Shown here one piece after another: positions 1-8,110 of a DNA stretch of 64,000 nt. How positions within the stretch are numbered: the stretch's first letter is position 1; the number at the start of each line of letters is the position of its first letter. The notes under the pieces were generated by a model that was not told where the DNA came from, ran no database searches, and was given only the letters and a program-made list of their open reading frames with translations. A program made the position numbers and the translations under genes. Origin of the DNA: Paenibacillus sp. FSL R7-0337 (lineage in GTDB: Bacteria; Bacillota; Bacilli; Paenibacillales; Paenibacillaceae); contig NZ_CP150218.1 in assembly GCF_037969875.1 (NCBI RefSeq), positions 1,054,001-1,118,000 on the forward strand, given 5' to 3'.

Positions 1-626
1 AAGGTAACGACAGATACCGTAGTTTCAGCCACATGATCAGCCGCACAGCGTTGAATCGCCAAGGTGATAATCTCGCGGGCTTTCTTGTCCGCTTCTTCCT
101 TGGCCTGCTGTTCAATTTCCTTGATCATCTGAGCAGTTTCATGGCGAACTTCCTGTTCTACATTGCTGAGAATGATACTTCTGGCATCATCGATGCTCAG
201 ATTGGAGATACGTTCCAGTTCAGTAACCTGATTCTTGTAAATAACATCAATTTGCTGTTGGGTTTCATCAATTCGTTTCTCTTTGTTAGCTACTTGTTCT
301 TCTTTTCGTTCAAGCGATTCCATTTTTTTATCCAGCGATTCTTCCTTTTGCAGCAAACGTCGCTCTTGCCGTTGAATTTCATTCCGACGTTCACGAGTTT
401 CTTTCTCAGCTTCGGTACGGATTCTATGAACTTCATCCTTAGCTTCGAGTACCGTTTCCTTCTTCAGCGCCTCCGCCTCTTTCTTCGCGTTCTCCACGAT
501 GACTACGGCTTCTTTCTCTGCGCTGGAAATCTTAGCTTCTGCAAGGGATTTACGAATAAAATAACCGAATCCAAAGAATGCTGCAGCTACAACGAGAACG
601 ATAATGACCCAGATCAATGGTTCCAT
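1..626 (-). CDS. rny: Ribonuclease Y, N-terminal part (gene cut by window edge)
   Basis: Membrane-anchored endoribonuclease that starts mRNA decay in Gram-positive bacteria. Seen: about 208 residues from an ATG at 624-626, preceded by a GAGGAGGTGA ribosome site. The protein opens [12 protein letters not shown], a single N-terminal membrane helix of roughly 20 residues. A long, highly charged coiled coil follows, rich in Glu, Lys, Arg and Gln (for example KEAEALKKE and RRNEIQRQE). This is the usual RNase Y N-terminus; the KH and HD domains lie beyond position 1, so catalysis cannot be checked here. It lies downstream of recA-recX, close to its place in other Bacillales. Identification by architecture and context is strong. 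Confidence 0.93.
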   Translation of the reverse strand, partial: MEPLIWVIIVLVVAAAFFGFGYFIRKSLAEAKISSAEKEAVVIVENAKKEAEALKKETVLEAKDEVHRIRTEAEKETRERRNEIQRQERRLLQKEESLDKKMESLERKEEQVANKEKRIDETQQQIDVIYKNQVTELERISNLSIDDARSIILSNVEQEVRHETAQMIKEIEQQAKEEADKKAREIITLAIQRCAADHVAETTVSVVT

Positions 627-708
627 CTGTTCACCTCCTCGTTGATATCCTCCAAGGTTCTTCCCTTGGGTATTTGTGCAGTTGTTAAACTATCCGTTCA
701 TCACCATA

Positions 709-732
709 CAAAAAACCGGTAATACACCGATT
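709..732 (-). terminator. Intrinsic terminator-like hairpin in the recX-rny gap
   Basis: On the minus strand AATCGGT, loop GTATT, ACCGGTT, then a run of six T. It lies about 80 bp before the rny start and downstream of a good sigma-A promoter (874-903). It may therefore end recX transcription or act as an attenuator inside the rny leader. Confidence 0.6.
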
Positions 733-873
733 GCCATACTGCACATGCTGCACATGCACATTGCCCGCCTTATCCGGCGATTACATTTCATATGAGTTGT
801 ACGCGAACCGGAACATAAGAGTCTGCTTTTTGGGAAGGAAAAAGGATTCTTAGTTTATGCCGATTCATGTTAT

Positions 874-903
874 ATTTTATTATTTATAAAAAGACCTTGT
901 CAA
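874..903 (-). promoter_or_regulatory. Sigma-A-like promoter for rny
   Basis: On the minus strand -35 TTGACA (898-903), 18-bp spacer, -10 TAAAAT (874-879). It sits just downstream of the recX stop and points to rny, giving a leader of about 240 nt. The rest of the 627-935 gap holds the hairpin at 709-732 and a short direct repeat at 741-758; I see no gene in it. Confidence 0.6.
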
Positions 904-935
904 GAGAGTCGATAACCGCATTAAAGTCAAGAGAA

Positions 936-1670
936 TCAATCCGGGAAGTAAAACTCCTCTTCTTCCCCCTCAGAATCCTGCTCATCCCGCAAAATCCCGA
1001 TCACCTGGCGTACCATTTCACCTGAGAATCCCCGGCGCATCAGGAACGCCCCTGTCTTCCGGCGTTTGTCGTTCACATCTCCCCGGATCATATTCCATTT
1101 CTTCCGTCCGGTCTGCAGTGCGCTCTCCAGCTCCTGCTCGGGTGTGATCTCATCCAGCGCTTCCGCAATCAGCGACTTATCGATCCCCTTCTCGCGCAGC
1201 TCCTGCCTGATCCACATTTTGCCCTTACGCTGATTCACAATCCGCTGCTCCGCCCACTGCTTAGCGTATAAGGGATCATCAAGCAGACGTTCCTCCTGCA
1301 GCCGGAGCAGAACTTCGGCAATAACAGTCTCCCCTATTTCCTTCTCCCTTAAACGGCGGGCCATCTCCTGTCCCGTTCTGGGCTTGCGCTCCAGATACCT
1401 AAGCCCCTCCACATACGCCCGCTGGCGCTCGTCTGCGGCAACGATATCCTCCAGATCCGCTTTTACAAAAGTACTCCCGGTAATCATCCGGTATTTAATC
1501 ATGACATCTTCATGAACAGTCATGTTGTAGTCTCCGAAATGGATCAGATAACGATAGTTAGACTTCTTGAGCCGCTCTACCCGTGTAATTACCAGCTCTT
1601 GATCTCCCGGGAAATCCGCCAGCACCTGCTCATCCTGTTCTTCGAATTCCTCATCCAATTGTATAACCAT
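936..1670 (-). CDS. recX: RecX family regulator of RecA
   Basis: RecX binds RecA filaments and modulates recombinase activity. Seen: 244 residues, with a central and C-terminal part made of three-helix repeats typical of RecX (RYLERKPRTGQEMARRLREK, then LLDDPLYAKQWAEQRI and GAFLMRRGFSGEMVRQVI). It lies directly downstream of recA on the same strand. I start it at the ATG at 1668-1670, which has TAGGTGA eight bases upstream; a GTG four codons earlier lies inside that ribosome site. The acidic tail (EDSEGEEEEFYFPD) is unusual but harmless. A terminator hairpin lies between recA and this gene, so recX probably depends on readthrough. Confidence 0.9.
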   Translation of the reverse strand: MVIQLDEEFEEQDEQVLADFPGDQELVITRVERLKKSNYRYLIHFGDYNMTVHEDVMIKYRMITGSTFVKADLEDIVAADERQRAYVEGLRYLERKPRTGQEMARRLREKEIGETVIAEVLLRLQEERLLDDPLYAKQWAEQRIVNQRKGKMWIRQELREKGIDKSLIAEALDEITPEQELESALQTGRKKWNMIRGDVNDKRRKTGAFLMRRGFSGEMVRQVIGILRDEQDSEGEEEEFYFPD

Positions 1671-1705
1671 CCTGCCAATCACCTACTTAAGCTGAAATAT
1701 TTGCG

Positions 1706-1738
1706 AAAAGGCACCCTGTTACATCTTCACAGGGCGCC
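1706..1738 (-). terminator. Hairpin terminator between recA and recX
   Basis: On the minus strand GGCGCCCTGT, a 9-nt loop, ACAGGGTGCC, then TTTTC. The 10-bp stem has one G-T pair. It lies 48 bp after the recA stop and 36 bp before recX, which fits partial termination that keeps RecX below RecA. Confidence 0.75.
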
Positions 1739-1785
1739 TATCCATCTTGACTTCATTATTCAATTAGAAGTAGAGGGGGATTTAA

Positions 1786-2850
1786 TTACTCAATCTCAAG
1801 CAACAGCTTCTCTTCTTCCTCTTGCTCCGCAGCCACAGCCGCTTCGGATGGTGCCTCTACCAGAGTCGTGAGATTACTTGCCTCACGGATCTTGTTCTCG
1901 ATCAGCAGGGCAATATCCTGATGTTCCTTCAGGAACTGCTTGGAATTCTCACGTCCTTGACCCAGACGTTCCCCTTCATAGGAATACCAGGCACCACTCT
2001 TGTTAACGATATCCATCTCTGTACCGATATCCACAAGGCTTCCCTCTCTGGAAATCCCTTCGCCGTACATGATATCTACATCTGCTTGCTTGAACGGAGG
2101 CGCTACCTTGTTCTTCACAACCTTGATCTTCGTACGGTTACCCACGACATCATTACCCATCTTGATACCCTCTACCCGGCGCACATCCAGACGGACGGAG
2201 GAGTAGAATTTCAGAGCGCGTCCACCAGGAGTGGTCTCAGGGTTACCGAACATTACCCCGATCTTCTCGCGAAGCTGGTTAATGAAGATCGCAATGGTGT
2301 TGGATTTGTTGATGGCACCTGACAGCTTCCGCAATGCCTGAGACATCAGACGGGCCTGCAAGCCTACGTGAGAATCACCCATGTCGCCTTCAATTTCTGC
2401 CTTCGGTACCAATGCTGCTACAGAGTCAACTACAATGATGTCTACTGCTCCGCTGCGTACAAGCGCTTCAGCGATTTCGAGGGCCTGTTCACCTGTATCA
2501 GGCTGGGACAGCAGCAGTTCATCAATGTTAACGCCAAGCGCCTTAGCATACTTAGGATCAAGCGCATGCTCAGCATCGATGAAGGCAGCTTGTCCGCCCT
2601 GCTTTTGTACTTCAGCGATCGCATGAAGTGCAACCGTCGTCTTACCGGAAGATTCCGGTCCATATACTTCAATAATACGTCCTTTGGGAAGTCCGCCAAT
2701 ACCTAGTGCAATATCAAGTGCCAAAGATCCGCTAGGTACAACTTCCACTTTCATGTGAGTGGATTCTCCCAGTTTCATTACCGAACCTTTACCGAATTGT
2801 TTTTCTATTTGACGAAGCGCCATATCAAGCGCTGCACGACGATCTGACAA
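1786..2850 (-). CDS. recA: Recombinase RecA
   Basis: ATP-dependent strand-exchange protein and co-protease for LexA. Seen: 354 residues, close to the 348 of B. subtilis RecA. Walker A GPESSGKT lies at about residues 64-71, Walker B-like [12 protein letters not shown] follows, and the loop [22 protein letters not shown] is intact. The C-terminus is acidic ([11 protein letters not shown]). The start is a TTG at 2848-2850, eight bases after GGAAG, and gives the standard [12 protein letters not shown] opening; the next in-frame ATG is nine codons inside conserved sequence. A promoter and a LexA-type operator lie upstream, so SOS control is expected. Confidence 0.98.
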   Translation of the reverse strand: MSDRRAALDMALRQIEKQFGKGSVMKLGESTHMKVEVVPSGSLALDIALGIGGLPKGRIIEVYGPESSGKTTVALHAIAEVQKQGGQAAFIDAEHALDPKYAKALGVNIDELLLSQPDTGEQALEIAEALVRSGAVDIIVVDSVAALVPKAEIEGDMGDSHVGLQARLMSQALRKLSGAINKSNTIAIFINQLREKIGVMFGNPETTPGGRALKFYSSVRLDVRRVEGIKMGNDVVGNRTKIKVVKNKVAPPFKQADVDIMYGEGISREGSLVDIGTEMDIVNKSGAWYSYEGERLGQGRENSKQFLKEHQDIALLIENKIREASNLTTLVEAPSEAAVAAEQEEEEKLLLEIE

Positions 2851-2881
2851 TCAGACCACTTCCTTCACTGTTTATAGTATT

Positions 2882-2910
2882 ATAATAACGTGTATTGAAG
2901 GTCTTGCCAA
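2882..2910 (-). promoter_or_regulatory. Sigma-A-like recA promoter
   Basis: On the minus strand -35 TTGGCA (2905-2910), 17-bp spacer, -10 TATTAT (2882-2887), with an overlapping TATAAT three bases further downstream. It lies about 30 bp upstream of the TTG start of recA. Confidence 0.65.
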
Positions 2911-2919
2911 GTCTTTTTT

Positions 2920-2933
2920 CGAACATACATTCG
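2920..2933. promoter_or_regulatory. LexA (SOS) box of recA
   Basis: CGAACATACATTCG matches 13 of 14 positions of the Gram-positive SOS box CGAACRNRYGTTYG. It sits immediately upstream of the recA -35 element, a position where LexA/DinR would block polymerase. Confidence 0.88.
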
Positions 2934-3148
2934 TTTTTTTTACTCACAGGGATAATACTCCCTTTTATTGTAAGACATAGGCCTCCTTCCGGATGCAAGA
3001 CTTTTGCAGGTACCTCTCTTCTGCTCATCACGTGAATAGGAACAACCTTAGGATAATTTGTTATACATAATATAAAACAAAAAACCGCAGCATGATTGCT
3101 CAAGCCACGGTTCTTCCGCATACATAAATTATATACCGCCTTGAACCG

Positions 3149-4438
3149 TTATTGCAAGGCCGAGCCTTCCAGCGGAGTGGCAACCTTGCGTTCTTCCAGC
3201 CGGCGCCACAGGCGGTACAGCAGCGCCTTAACGGTGCGCAGGCGGATGTTGTCACGGGTGCCCTTCAGATTCAGCTCGTATACCTCTGTCTTGCAGCCCC
3301 GCTCAGCCAGTCCTACGAACACAAGCCCCACCGGCTTGCGCTCGGAATATCCCGGTCCGGCTACACCGGTAACCGATAAGCCGAAGTCTGTGTCACCGAT
3401 CATTCGCACCTGCTCAGCCAGCACCTCCGCAACCTCGCGGCTCACGGCTCCCGGGGCATCCGGGCCTTCAAGCATAGCGGAGGGCACATTCAGCAGTTTT
3501 TTCTTAATATCATTGGAATAACACACGATCCCCCCGGCAAACATGGAGGCGCTGCCCGGGATATTCGTAATGCTCTCCATCAGCAGCCCGCCCGTACAGC
3601 TCTCGGCAGCACTCAGAGTGAGCCCCGCATCCGCCATCCAGTCCACAATCAGCTGCTCCAGCGGCACATCGATGTTGGCATACAGATTCTCCGGCAGAAT
3701 ATCCGCAATCGTCTTCTCCAGAGCATCGAGCTTGACCATAGCCTCCCGTTCGGACGGCGCCTTGGTAGAGATGCGCACGGTCACTTCGCCTTCCTTGGCA
3801 TACGGGGCAATCGTAGGATCACTCTGGCTGCGGATCAGATCAATCAGCTTGTCCTCCAGCAGCGACTCGCCAATCCCGGCGAACTTCAGCATCTTCGAGT
3901 AGAGCGGCATTTCACTAGTAAGTGCATGCTGCTGAAGCCATGGCTTGGCCTTATCCGTGAACATCGGCTTCATCTCCCGGGGCGGACCCGGCAGCACGAT
4001 ATAATATTTGTCCTCTTCTGCAAAAGCAATCCCTACCGCAAGGCCTGTATCATTGGACAGAGGAGTCGTCCCTTCAATGACAAGCGCCTGCTTGCGGTTA
4101 TTCTCAGTCATTACAATCTTGCGGTCATCAAAGAAGCGCTGCACATGATCCATGGCCAGCTGGTCAATGTGCAGGGTCCGGCCAAGCGCCGCAGCCAGCG
4201 CATCCTTGGTCAGATCATCCTCGGTCGGACCGATGCCACCGGTGAACAATATAACATCCGCCCGGCTCTGAGCAATCCGGATCGCTTCCAGCAGGCGGCT
4301 TTTGTTATCTCCCACAACGGTCTGAAAATAAACGTCAATGCCTAATGCAGCCAGCTCTACTGAAAGAAACTGGGCATTGCTGTTCACGATTTGTCCAAGT
4401 AATAGTTCTGTTCCAACGGCAATAATCTCTGCTTTCAT
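3149..4438 (-). CDS. cinA: CinA family protein, competence/damage-inducible, nicotinamide-nucleotide amidase type
   Basis: Two-domain protein. The N-terminal half is MoaB/MogA-like (AEIIAVGTELLLGQ, LFTGGIGPTEDDLT). The C-terminal half is the CinA amidase-like domain (SAAESCTGGLLMESITNIPG, GVAGPG), which in characterised members deamidates NMN. Seen: 429 residues from the ATG at 4436-4438, ten bases after AGGAGGA. The frame stays open 19 codons further upstream, but that part has no family resemblance. It lies between pgsA and recA as in B. subtilis, where cinA can be co-transcribed with recA. About 480 bp separate it from recA here, and the recA promoter is separate. Confidence 0.95.
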   Translation of the reverse strand: MKAEIIAVGTELLLGQIVNSNAQFLSVELAALGIDVYFQTVVGDNKSRLLEAIRIAQSRADVILFTGGIGPTEDDLTKDALAAALGRTLHIDQLAMDHVQRFFDDRKIVMTENNRKQALVIEGTTPLSNDTGLAVGIAFAEEDKYYIVLPGPPREMKPMFTDKAKPWLQQHALTSEMPLYSKMLKFAGIGESLLEDKLIDLIRSQSDPTIAPYAKEGEVTVRISTKAPSEREAMVKLDALEKTIADILPENLYANIDVPLEQLIVDWMADAGLTLSAAESCTGGLLMESITNIPGSASMFAGGIVCYSNDIKKKLLNVPSAMLEGPDAPGAVSREVAEVLAEQVRMIGDTDFGLSVTGVAGPGYSERKPVGLVFVGLAERGCKTEVYELNLKGTRDNIRLRTVKALLYRLWRRLEERKVATPLEGSALQ

Positions 4439-4496
4439 AGCTGACGTTCTCCTCCTGATTGTAGGTATTCTGCAAGGTTCAACCTGTTCCAGCATC

Positions 4497-5084
4497 TCAG
4501 GCTTTGTTCAAATCCAGCAGTTCCTTATTCTTCACGAAATAATCAATGCCAGAGTAAATGGTAATGATGGCTGCCGCCCAGATGGCAATGTCATCCACAG
4601 GAATGCTGACGAACTGGAACGGGAAATTGTTAAGCAGCAGCAGTGAAATGGCAACAATCTGAATCACTGTTTTTACCTTTCCCCATTTGCTTGCAGCCAC
4701 TACCTTCCCTTCCAGCAGTGCCACCTGGCGCAGGCCGGTCACGGCAAACTCACGGCTGATGATAACAATGGCAATCCAGGAATCGCATCTTCCCATCTCG
4801 ACCAATGAGATCAGCACGGCCGAGACCAGCAGCTTATCCGCTAGGGGATCGAGCAGCTTGCCCAGATTAGTGACCATGTTATATTTTCTGGCTATGTAAC
4901 CGTCAATTCCATCGGTACTGGCTGCCAGCAGAAAAATAACCGCCGCGACCAAGTGATTAATTGAAAGCTGAAAGGAGCCCCAATGTATCGGTTCCGGATA
5001 GAAGCTGAAGTCCACCAGCAGAAAAAACATCATGATTGGGATAAGGCAAATACGCGCTAATGTGATACGGTTGGGTAAATTCAC
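4497..5084 (-). CDS. pgsA: CDP-diacylglycerol--glycerol-3-phosphate 3-phosphatidyltransferase
   Basis: Makes phosphatidylglycerophosphate, the committed step to phosphatidylglycerol, in the membrane. Seen: 195 residues with several hydrophobic helices and the CDP-alcohol phosphotransferase signature. That signature reads DGYIAR, then after eight residues G, KLLD and PLAD, so all the metal-binding Asp residues are kept. The start is GTG (5082-5084) after GGGGAGGA. It precedes cinA by 58 bp and probably shares its transcript. The order pgsA-cinA-recA matches other Bacillales. Confidence 0.95.
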   Translation of the reverse strand: MNLPNRITLARICLIPIMMFFLLVDFSFYPEPIHWGSFQLSINHLVAAVIFLLAASTDGIDGYIARKYNMVTNLGKLLDPLADKLLVSAVLISLVEMGRCDSWIAIVIISREFAVTGLRQVALLEGKVVAASKWGKVKTVIQIVAISLLLLNNFPFQFVSIPVDDIAIWAAAIITIYSGIDYFVKNKELLDLNKA

Positions 5085-5176
5085 TGAAGGTTCCTCCCCT
5101 AGTCCATACGAATCCGGTATTACAGCATGTTCTTCAAAACTGCTTAGCTAGTATATTATAGCCATAAATAAGTGTC

Positions 5177-5228
5177 AAAAAAACATAAAGCACCCCGCAA
5201 GTAAGGTAAGTATACACTGCGGGGCACA
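5177..5228 (-). terminator. Terminator after the YajQ-like gene
   Basis: On the minus strand a GC-rich stem (CCCCGCA pairing with TGCGGGG) closes a loop of about 18 nt and is followed by TGCTTTATGTTTTTTTG. It lies between the yajQ-like gene and pgsA. Confidence 0.7.
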
Positions 5229-5233
5229 TGATC

Positions 5234-5725
5234 TTACTTTAAATTGTTAAACTGTAAATCAAGCGGCAAATCAGCCTTGCGTAAAAGCTGGATAATCTGC
5301 TGGAGATCGTCGCGGCTTTTACCGGTCACACGGATCTGATCACCCTGAATGGTGCTCTTGACCTTCAGCTTGGAATCGCGGATCAGAATATTGATCTTCT
5401 TCGCGTTCTCCTGGTCTATCCCTTGCCGCAGCCCCAGCCGCTGGCGCACCGTGCCGAGCGAAGCCGGCTCCACTTTGCCGAAATCCATATTCTTCAGCGT
5501 GATTCCCCGCTTCACCATCTTGGTCTGGAGGATATCAATTACTGCGTTCAGCTTGTATTCATCCTCTGAGGCGACTACAAGCGCATCCTTCTCCAGCTTC
5601 AGGCTGCTCTTGCTGTTCTTGAAATCAAACCGGTTCTCAATTTCCTTCTCGGTCTGATGAACCGCATTGGTCAGCTCCTGCATATCCATCTTGGATACGA
5701 TATCAAATGAACTTTCTGAACTCAT
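5234..5725 (-). CDS. YajQ family nucleotide-binding protein
   Basis: Small cytoplasmic protein of the YajQ/UPF0234 family; some members bind cyclic di-GMP or other nucleotides. Seen: 163 residues beginning MSSESSFDIVSKMDMQELTN, the standard family opening, then NRFDFKNSKSSLKLEKDA and KKINILIRDSKLKVKSTIQG. The ATG at 5723-5725 has AAGGA nine bases upstream, and a promoter lies at 5762-5790. Upstream codons are open but do not resemble the family. Its place between the rodZ-like gene and pgsA is not part of the B. subtilis order. Family assignment is firm; the cellular role here is unknown. Confidence 0.92.
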   Translation of the reverse strand: MSSESSFDIVSKMDMQELTNAVHQTEKEIENRFDFKNSKSSLKLEKDALVVASEDEYKLNAVIDILQTKMVKRGITLKNMDFGKVEPASLGTVRQRLGLRQGIDQENAKKINILIRDSKLKVKSTIQGDQIRVTGKSRDDLQQIIQLLRKADLPLDLQFNNLK

Positions 5726-5761
5726 GGTTCCACATCCTTTAGTTACAATTAGTCTGTTCCT

Positions 5762-5790
5762 ATTATATGAGATAGGCGCTCCTAAGTCTA
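5762..5790 (-). promoter_or_regulatory. Sigma-A-like promoter for the YajQ-like gene
   Basis: On the minus strand -35 TAGACT (5785-5790), 17-bp spacer, -10 TATAAT (5762-5767), about 35 bp upstream of the ATG. Confidence 0.55.
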
Positions 5791-5811
5791 ATATTGGAAA
5801 AGAGTCAAGTG

Positions 5812-5850
5812 GAAACGGCATTCCGTCCTTTGTAAGGACGGTACCGTTTC
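5812..5850. repeat. Imperfect inverted repeat upstream of the YajQ-like promoter
   Basis: GAAACGG then CCGTCCTT on the left pair with AAGGACGG then CCGTTTC on the right, with a small internal loop and a 3-nt apex. No T-run follows on either strand, so it is not an ordinary terminator. It lies between the terminator at 5908-5939 and the promoter at 5762-5790. Confidence 0.55.
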
Positions 5851-5907
5851 AGCGAGAAATAGAAGGAAAATTTATAGTGTGAACATATAAATTCTTATAT
5901 TTGCACC

Positions 5908-5939
5908 TAAAAACACGCCTCCCGGAACCCGCCCGGGAG
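5908..5939 (-). terminator. Terminator after the 53-residue membrane protein gene
   Basis: On the minus strand CTCCCGG, a 7-nt loop CGGGTTC-like region, CCGGGAG, then GCGTGTTTTTAGG. It ends the unit that runs through the rodZ-like gene. Confidence 0.8.
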
Positions 5940-5954
5940 ACGCTCACCTAAATA

Positions 5955-6116
5955 TTATCTGCTGCGTGCAGGAGCCCGGAACATATCCAGAATCCCCAGC
6001 AGAACATGTGCCAGTCCAAAGCCCAGAATACCATATCCCCAGGCGCCCGGTGTCAAATAATACCCCAGGAGACTGACAATAATACCAAGCCCTGTTACAA
6101 TCCAGCTGACGGTCAT
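5955..6116 (-). CDS. Small membrane protein, 53 residues, unknown function
   Basis: I do not recognise a named family. Seen: an ATG at 6114-6116 with TGAGGTG nine bases upstream, an open frame of 53 codons, and a terminator just after the stop. The product begins MTVSWIVTGLGIIVSLLGYY and has two hydrophobic stretches separated by a short turn (LTPGAW). It ends in a basic tail (MFRAPARSR), so a two-helix hairpin with a cytoplasmic C-terminus is likely. It lies 83 bp after the rodZ-like gene and is probably co-transcribed with it. The ribosome site, clean hydrophobic pattern and following terminator make it a real gene. Confidence 0.75.
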   Translation of the reverse strand: MTVSWIVTGLGIIVSLLGYYLTPGAWGYGILGFGLAHVLLGILDMFRAPARSR

Positions 6117-6199
6117 GAGAGAATACACCTCACTTTGGCGAGAAAACTGTTAAACACTTCTAGGTTCTCCAATCTGCCAAAGACTATACATTGGATCTA

Positions 6200-7147
6200 C
6201 TATTCTCCGGTAGTACTCCCGCCAGTAGCGCCATCCGTCCCGCTATCCAGTTCAAGCAGCAGACGCGAGGAGGTTTTGCCGTCGGTGATTGCCTGTCCGT
6301 TGACCGAAATGGCCGTAGCCGGTGAATATCCCGACTTGATATACATGCCTTCGCTGTCCAGCGTGAAGCTGAGATTATCGCCGGCCTTGGTGTTCCCGAA
6401 GCTGAGCTTCTCCCCCTTGGAGTTCTCGCCCTTGTACACTTCAAGCCAGCTGACTCCGGTTGAGGCAATCACTACTTGAACCTGGCTTCCGGCAGGCGCA
6501 GAGACCTTATAGATCGTCGTCTTGCCCGATTTACGGTCTTGAGTAACGGTAACAGCCCCCGGAGCAGCCGATGGAGACGGCTCTGGAGTTGCAGCAGGCG
6601 CAGTGGTTGCCGCCGCTCCTGCATCAGGTGTAGCTGCCGCATCTGCTGTCGCTGAAGGCACTGCACCTCCGCCAGCGGCAGTAGGTGAAGGCTTCACCTT
6701 GGCCGGATCTTGCGTTGCCGAAGTCATGTCTGCGGTATCCGCCTGCTTCGGGTCCTGTTGATTACTCGATGAAGTAGCATATAAATAGATGACCACCAGA
6801 ATTAAAATCGGAAAGGTCCACATAAGCAAGGTCGGCAGCCACTTGGCGTTACGCTCCGTTTCAGGCTTGCGGCTCCGCTTCTGGATCACGGTCTCCATAG
6901 TAGTATCGACGGGGGCGGCAGGCATATTTCCGTGCTCCTCCATCAGTTCATCCGGGTTAACCCCGACCGCCTCGGCATAGGTTTTAATAAAGGCCCGGAC
7001 ATAAAAACTGCCCGGAAGCACTTTATAATCCCCTGCTTCGATGGCTTCCAAATATTTTTTTCGGATCTTTGTTACTTCCTGGACATCATCAAGACTCATC
7101 CCCTTTTGCAGACGAGCCTCCTTCAAATGCCGGCCCAGTTCCGACAT
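6200..7147 (-). CDS. RodZ-like protein with helix-turn-helix, one membrane helix and DUF4115 domain
   Basis: Family of cytoskeletal or cell-shape proteins (YmfM in B. subtilis). Seen: 315 residues. A Cro/CI-type helix-turn-helix spans residues 1-70 (LGRHLKEARLQKGMSLDDVQ). A single membrane helix lies near 103-124, followed by an Ala/Pro/Thr linker of about 90 residues and a C-terminal beta-rich DUF4115-type domain (SWLEVYKGENSKGEKLSFGN). The ATG at 7145-7147 follows AGGAGGTGATGGT; a longer in-frame start has no ribosome site. The order YmfM, YmfK, YmfJ, SDR, two M16 is the conserved Bacillales arrangement. RodZ identity is by architecture. Confidence 0.88.
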   Translation of the reverse strand: MSELGRHLKEARLQKGMSLDDVQEVTKIRKKYLEAIEAGDYKVLPGSFYVRAFIKTYAEAVGVNPDELMEEHGNMPAAPVDTTMETVIQKRSRKPETERNAKWLPTLLMWTFPILILVVIYLYATSSSNQQDPKQADTADMTSATQDPAKVKPSPTAAGGGAVPSATADAAATPDAGAAATTAPAATPEPSPSAAPGAVTVTQDRKSGKTTIYKVSAPAGSQVQVVIASTGVSWLEVYKGENSKGEKLSFGNTKAGDNLSFTLDSEGMYIKSGYSPATAISVNGQAITDGKTSSRLLLELDSGTDGATGGSTTGE

Positions 7148-7195
7148 ACCATCACCTCCTGAATGTTGTGTGAGCAATGCTCCTGATTAAATATA

Positions 7196-7963
7196 TTAAA
7201 GATCTTCACTGTAGCTTGTCGTAAACGACTCGTACAATATCTCTTCGTTCGGTGCGTTGCGCAGCTCAATAATGATATCGAAGTCATCGAAGGTGAATTC
7301 GGACTCCCGCACAAAAATATCAGGATGCTCAATCACCTTGGTGCTTGCCATACTCATGACATTTTGCAGCAGGTTATAATGCTTCTCGTTCGAGCGGATA
7401 GTGCTGACGATCCCGTCAATGATAAATACATTATGCGGATTCATTTCGTCTTCGGCGAGCTGGCTGCGGACCGTCTGGCGCAGAAGTGTTGAGGAGACAA
7501 ACGTCCAGCGCTTCATCGCACAGACGCTGCCGGCAATGATTGATTCCGTCTTGCCTACCCGCGGCATGCCACGTAGTCCTATAACCTGATTACCTTCTTT
7601 TTTAAACACCTCACCGAGGAAATCCACCAGCAGCCCGAGCTCATCGCGGGTGAAGCGGAAGGTCTTACGGTCATCTGAATCACGGTCGATATACCGTCCA
7701 TGCCGGACGGCCAACCGGTCTACAAGCCGCGGTGTACGGAGTGCCGTAACCGTTATATTATCAACTTTCTTGAGCATCTCGCCCATCAGCATGATCTTCT
7801 CATCGTCGCTTGTTTCCAGCAGCATTCCGCGCGTCTTGCCTTCTACGCCGTTAATCGTCAGAATATTGACTTCCAGCATACCCAGCATAGAAGCGATGTC
7901 GCCTAACAGACCGGGTCTGTTCTTATGTATCTTATACTCCATATACCATTGTTTATATTCCAC
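7196..7963 (-). CDS. ymfK: YmfK/DUF3388 family protein with ACT-like N-terminus
   Basis: Conserved Bacillales protein of unknown function. Seen: 255 residues. The N-terminal 75 look like an ACT ligand-binding domain (YKIHKNRPGLLGDIASMLGM). The rest contains a P-loop-like GLRGMPRVGKTESI near residue 150 and VFIIDGIVSTIRSNEKHYNL, which suggests a nucleotide-binding fold. I choose the GTG at 7961-7963 because GAGGTG lies exactly seven bases upstream. An ATG five codons earlier (7976-7978) overlaps that ribosome site and has weaker spacing, but cannot be excluded. A promoter lies at 8025-8053 and a terminator separates it from the DUF3243 gene. Confidence 0.85.
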   Translation of the reverse strand: MEYKQWYMEYKIHKNRPGLLGDIASMLGMLEVNILTINGVEGKTRGMLLETSDDEKIMLMGEMLKKVDNITVTALRTPRLVDRLAVRHGRYIDRDSDDRKTFRFTRDELGLLVDFLGEVFKKEGNQVIGLRGMPRVGKTESIIAGSVCAMKRWTFVSSTLLRQTVRSQLAEDEMNPHNVFIIDGIVSTIRSNEKHYNLLQNVMSMASTKVIEHPDIFVRESEFTFDDFDIIIELRNAPNEEILYESFTTSYSEDL

Positions 7964-8024
7964 TTGTGCGCACCTCATAGATTCCTTTTCCCTGCATGTT
8001 GTTTCAGATACACGGGTCATGTTA

Positions 8025-8053
8025 ATGATATAGAAAAAAAAATTGAAAGGCAA
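8025..8053 (-). promoter_or_regulatory. Sigma-A-like promoter for the ymfK-rodZ unit
   Basis: On the minus strand -35 TTGCCT (8048-8053), 17-bp spacer containing nine T in a row, -10 TATCAT (8025-8030). It directs transcription into the DUF3388 gene. Confidence 0.5.
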
Positions 8054-8074
8054 GGACACGATTGTAATAATTGC

Positions 8075-8099
8075 AGAAAAGCTCCCGCAAGGGGAGCTT
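8075..8099 (-). terminator. Terminator after the DUF3243 gene
   Basis: On the minus strand AAGCTCCC, loop CTTGC, GGGAGCTT, TTC. The stem is 8 bp and the T-tract short. It lies 12 bp after the DUF3243 stop. Confidence 0.65.
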
Positions 8100-8110
8100 C
8101 TTCCGCGCAA

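Noticed and set aside
33..722. Plus-strand frame of 229 codons at the left edge
   Set aside because: Antisense of the RNase Y coiled coil, giving an artificial Phe/Leu/Ser-rich product.
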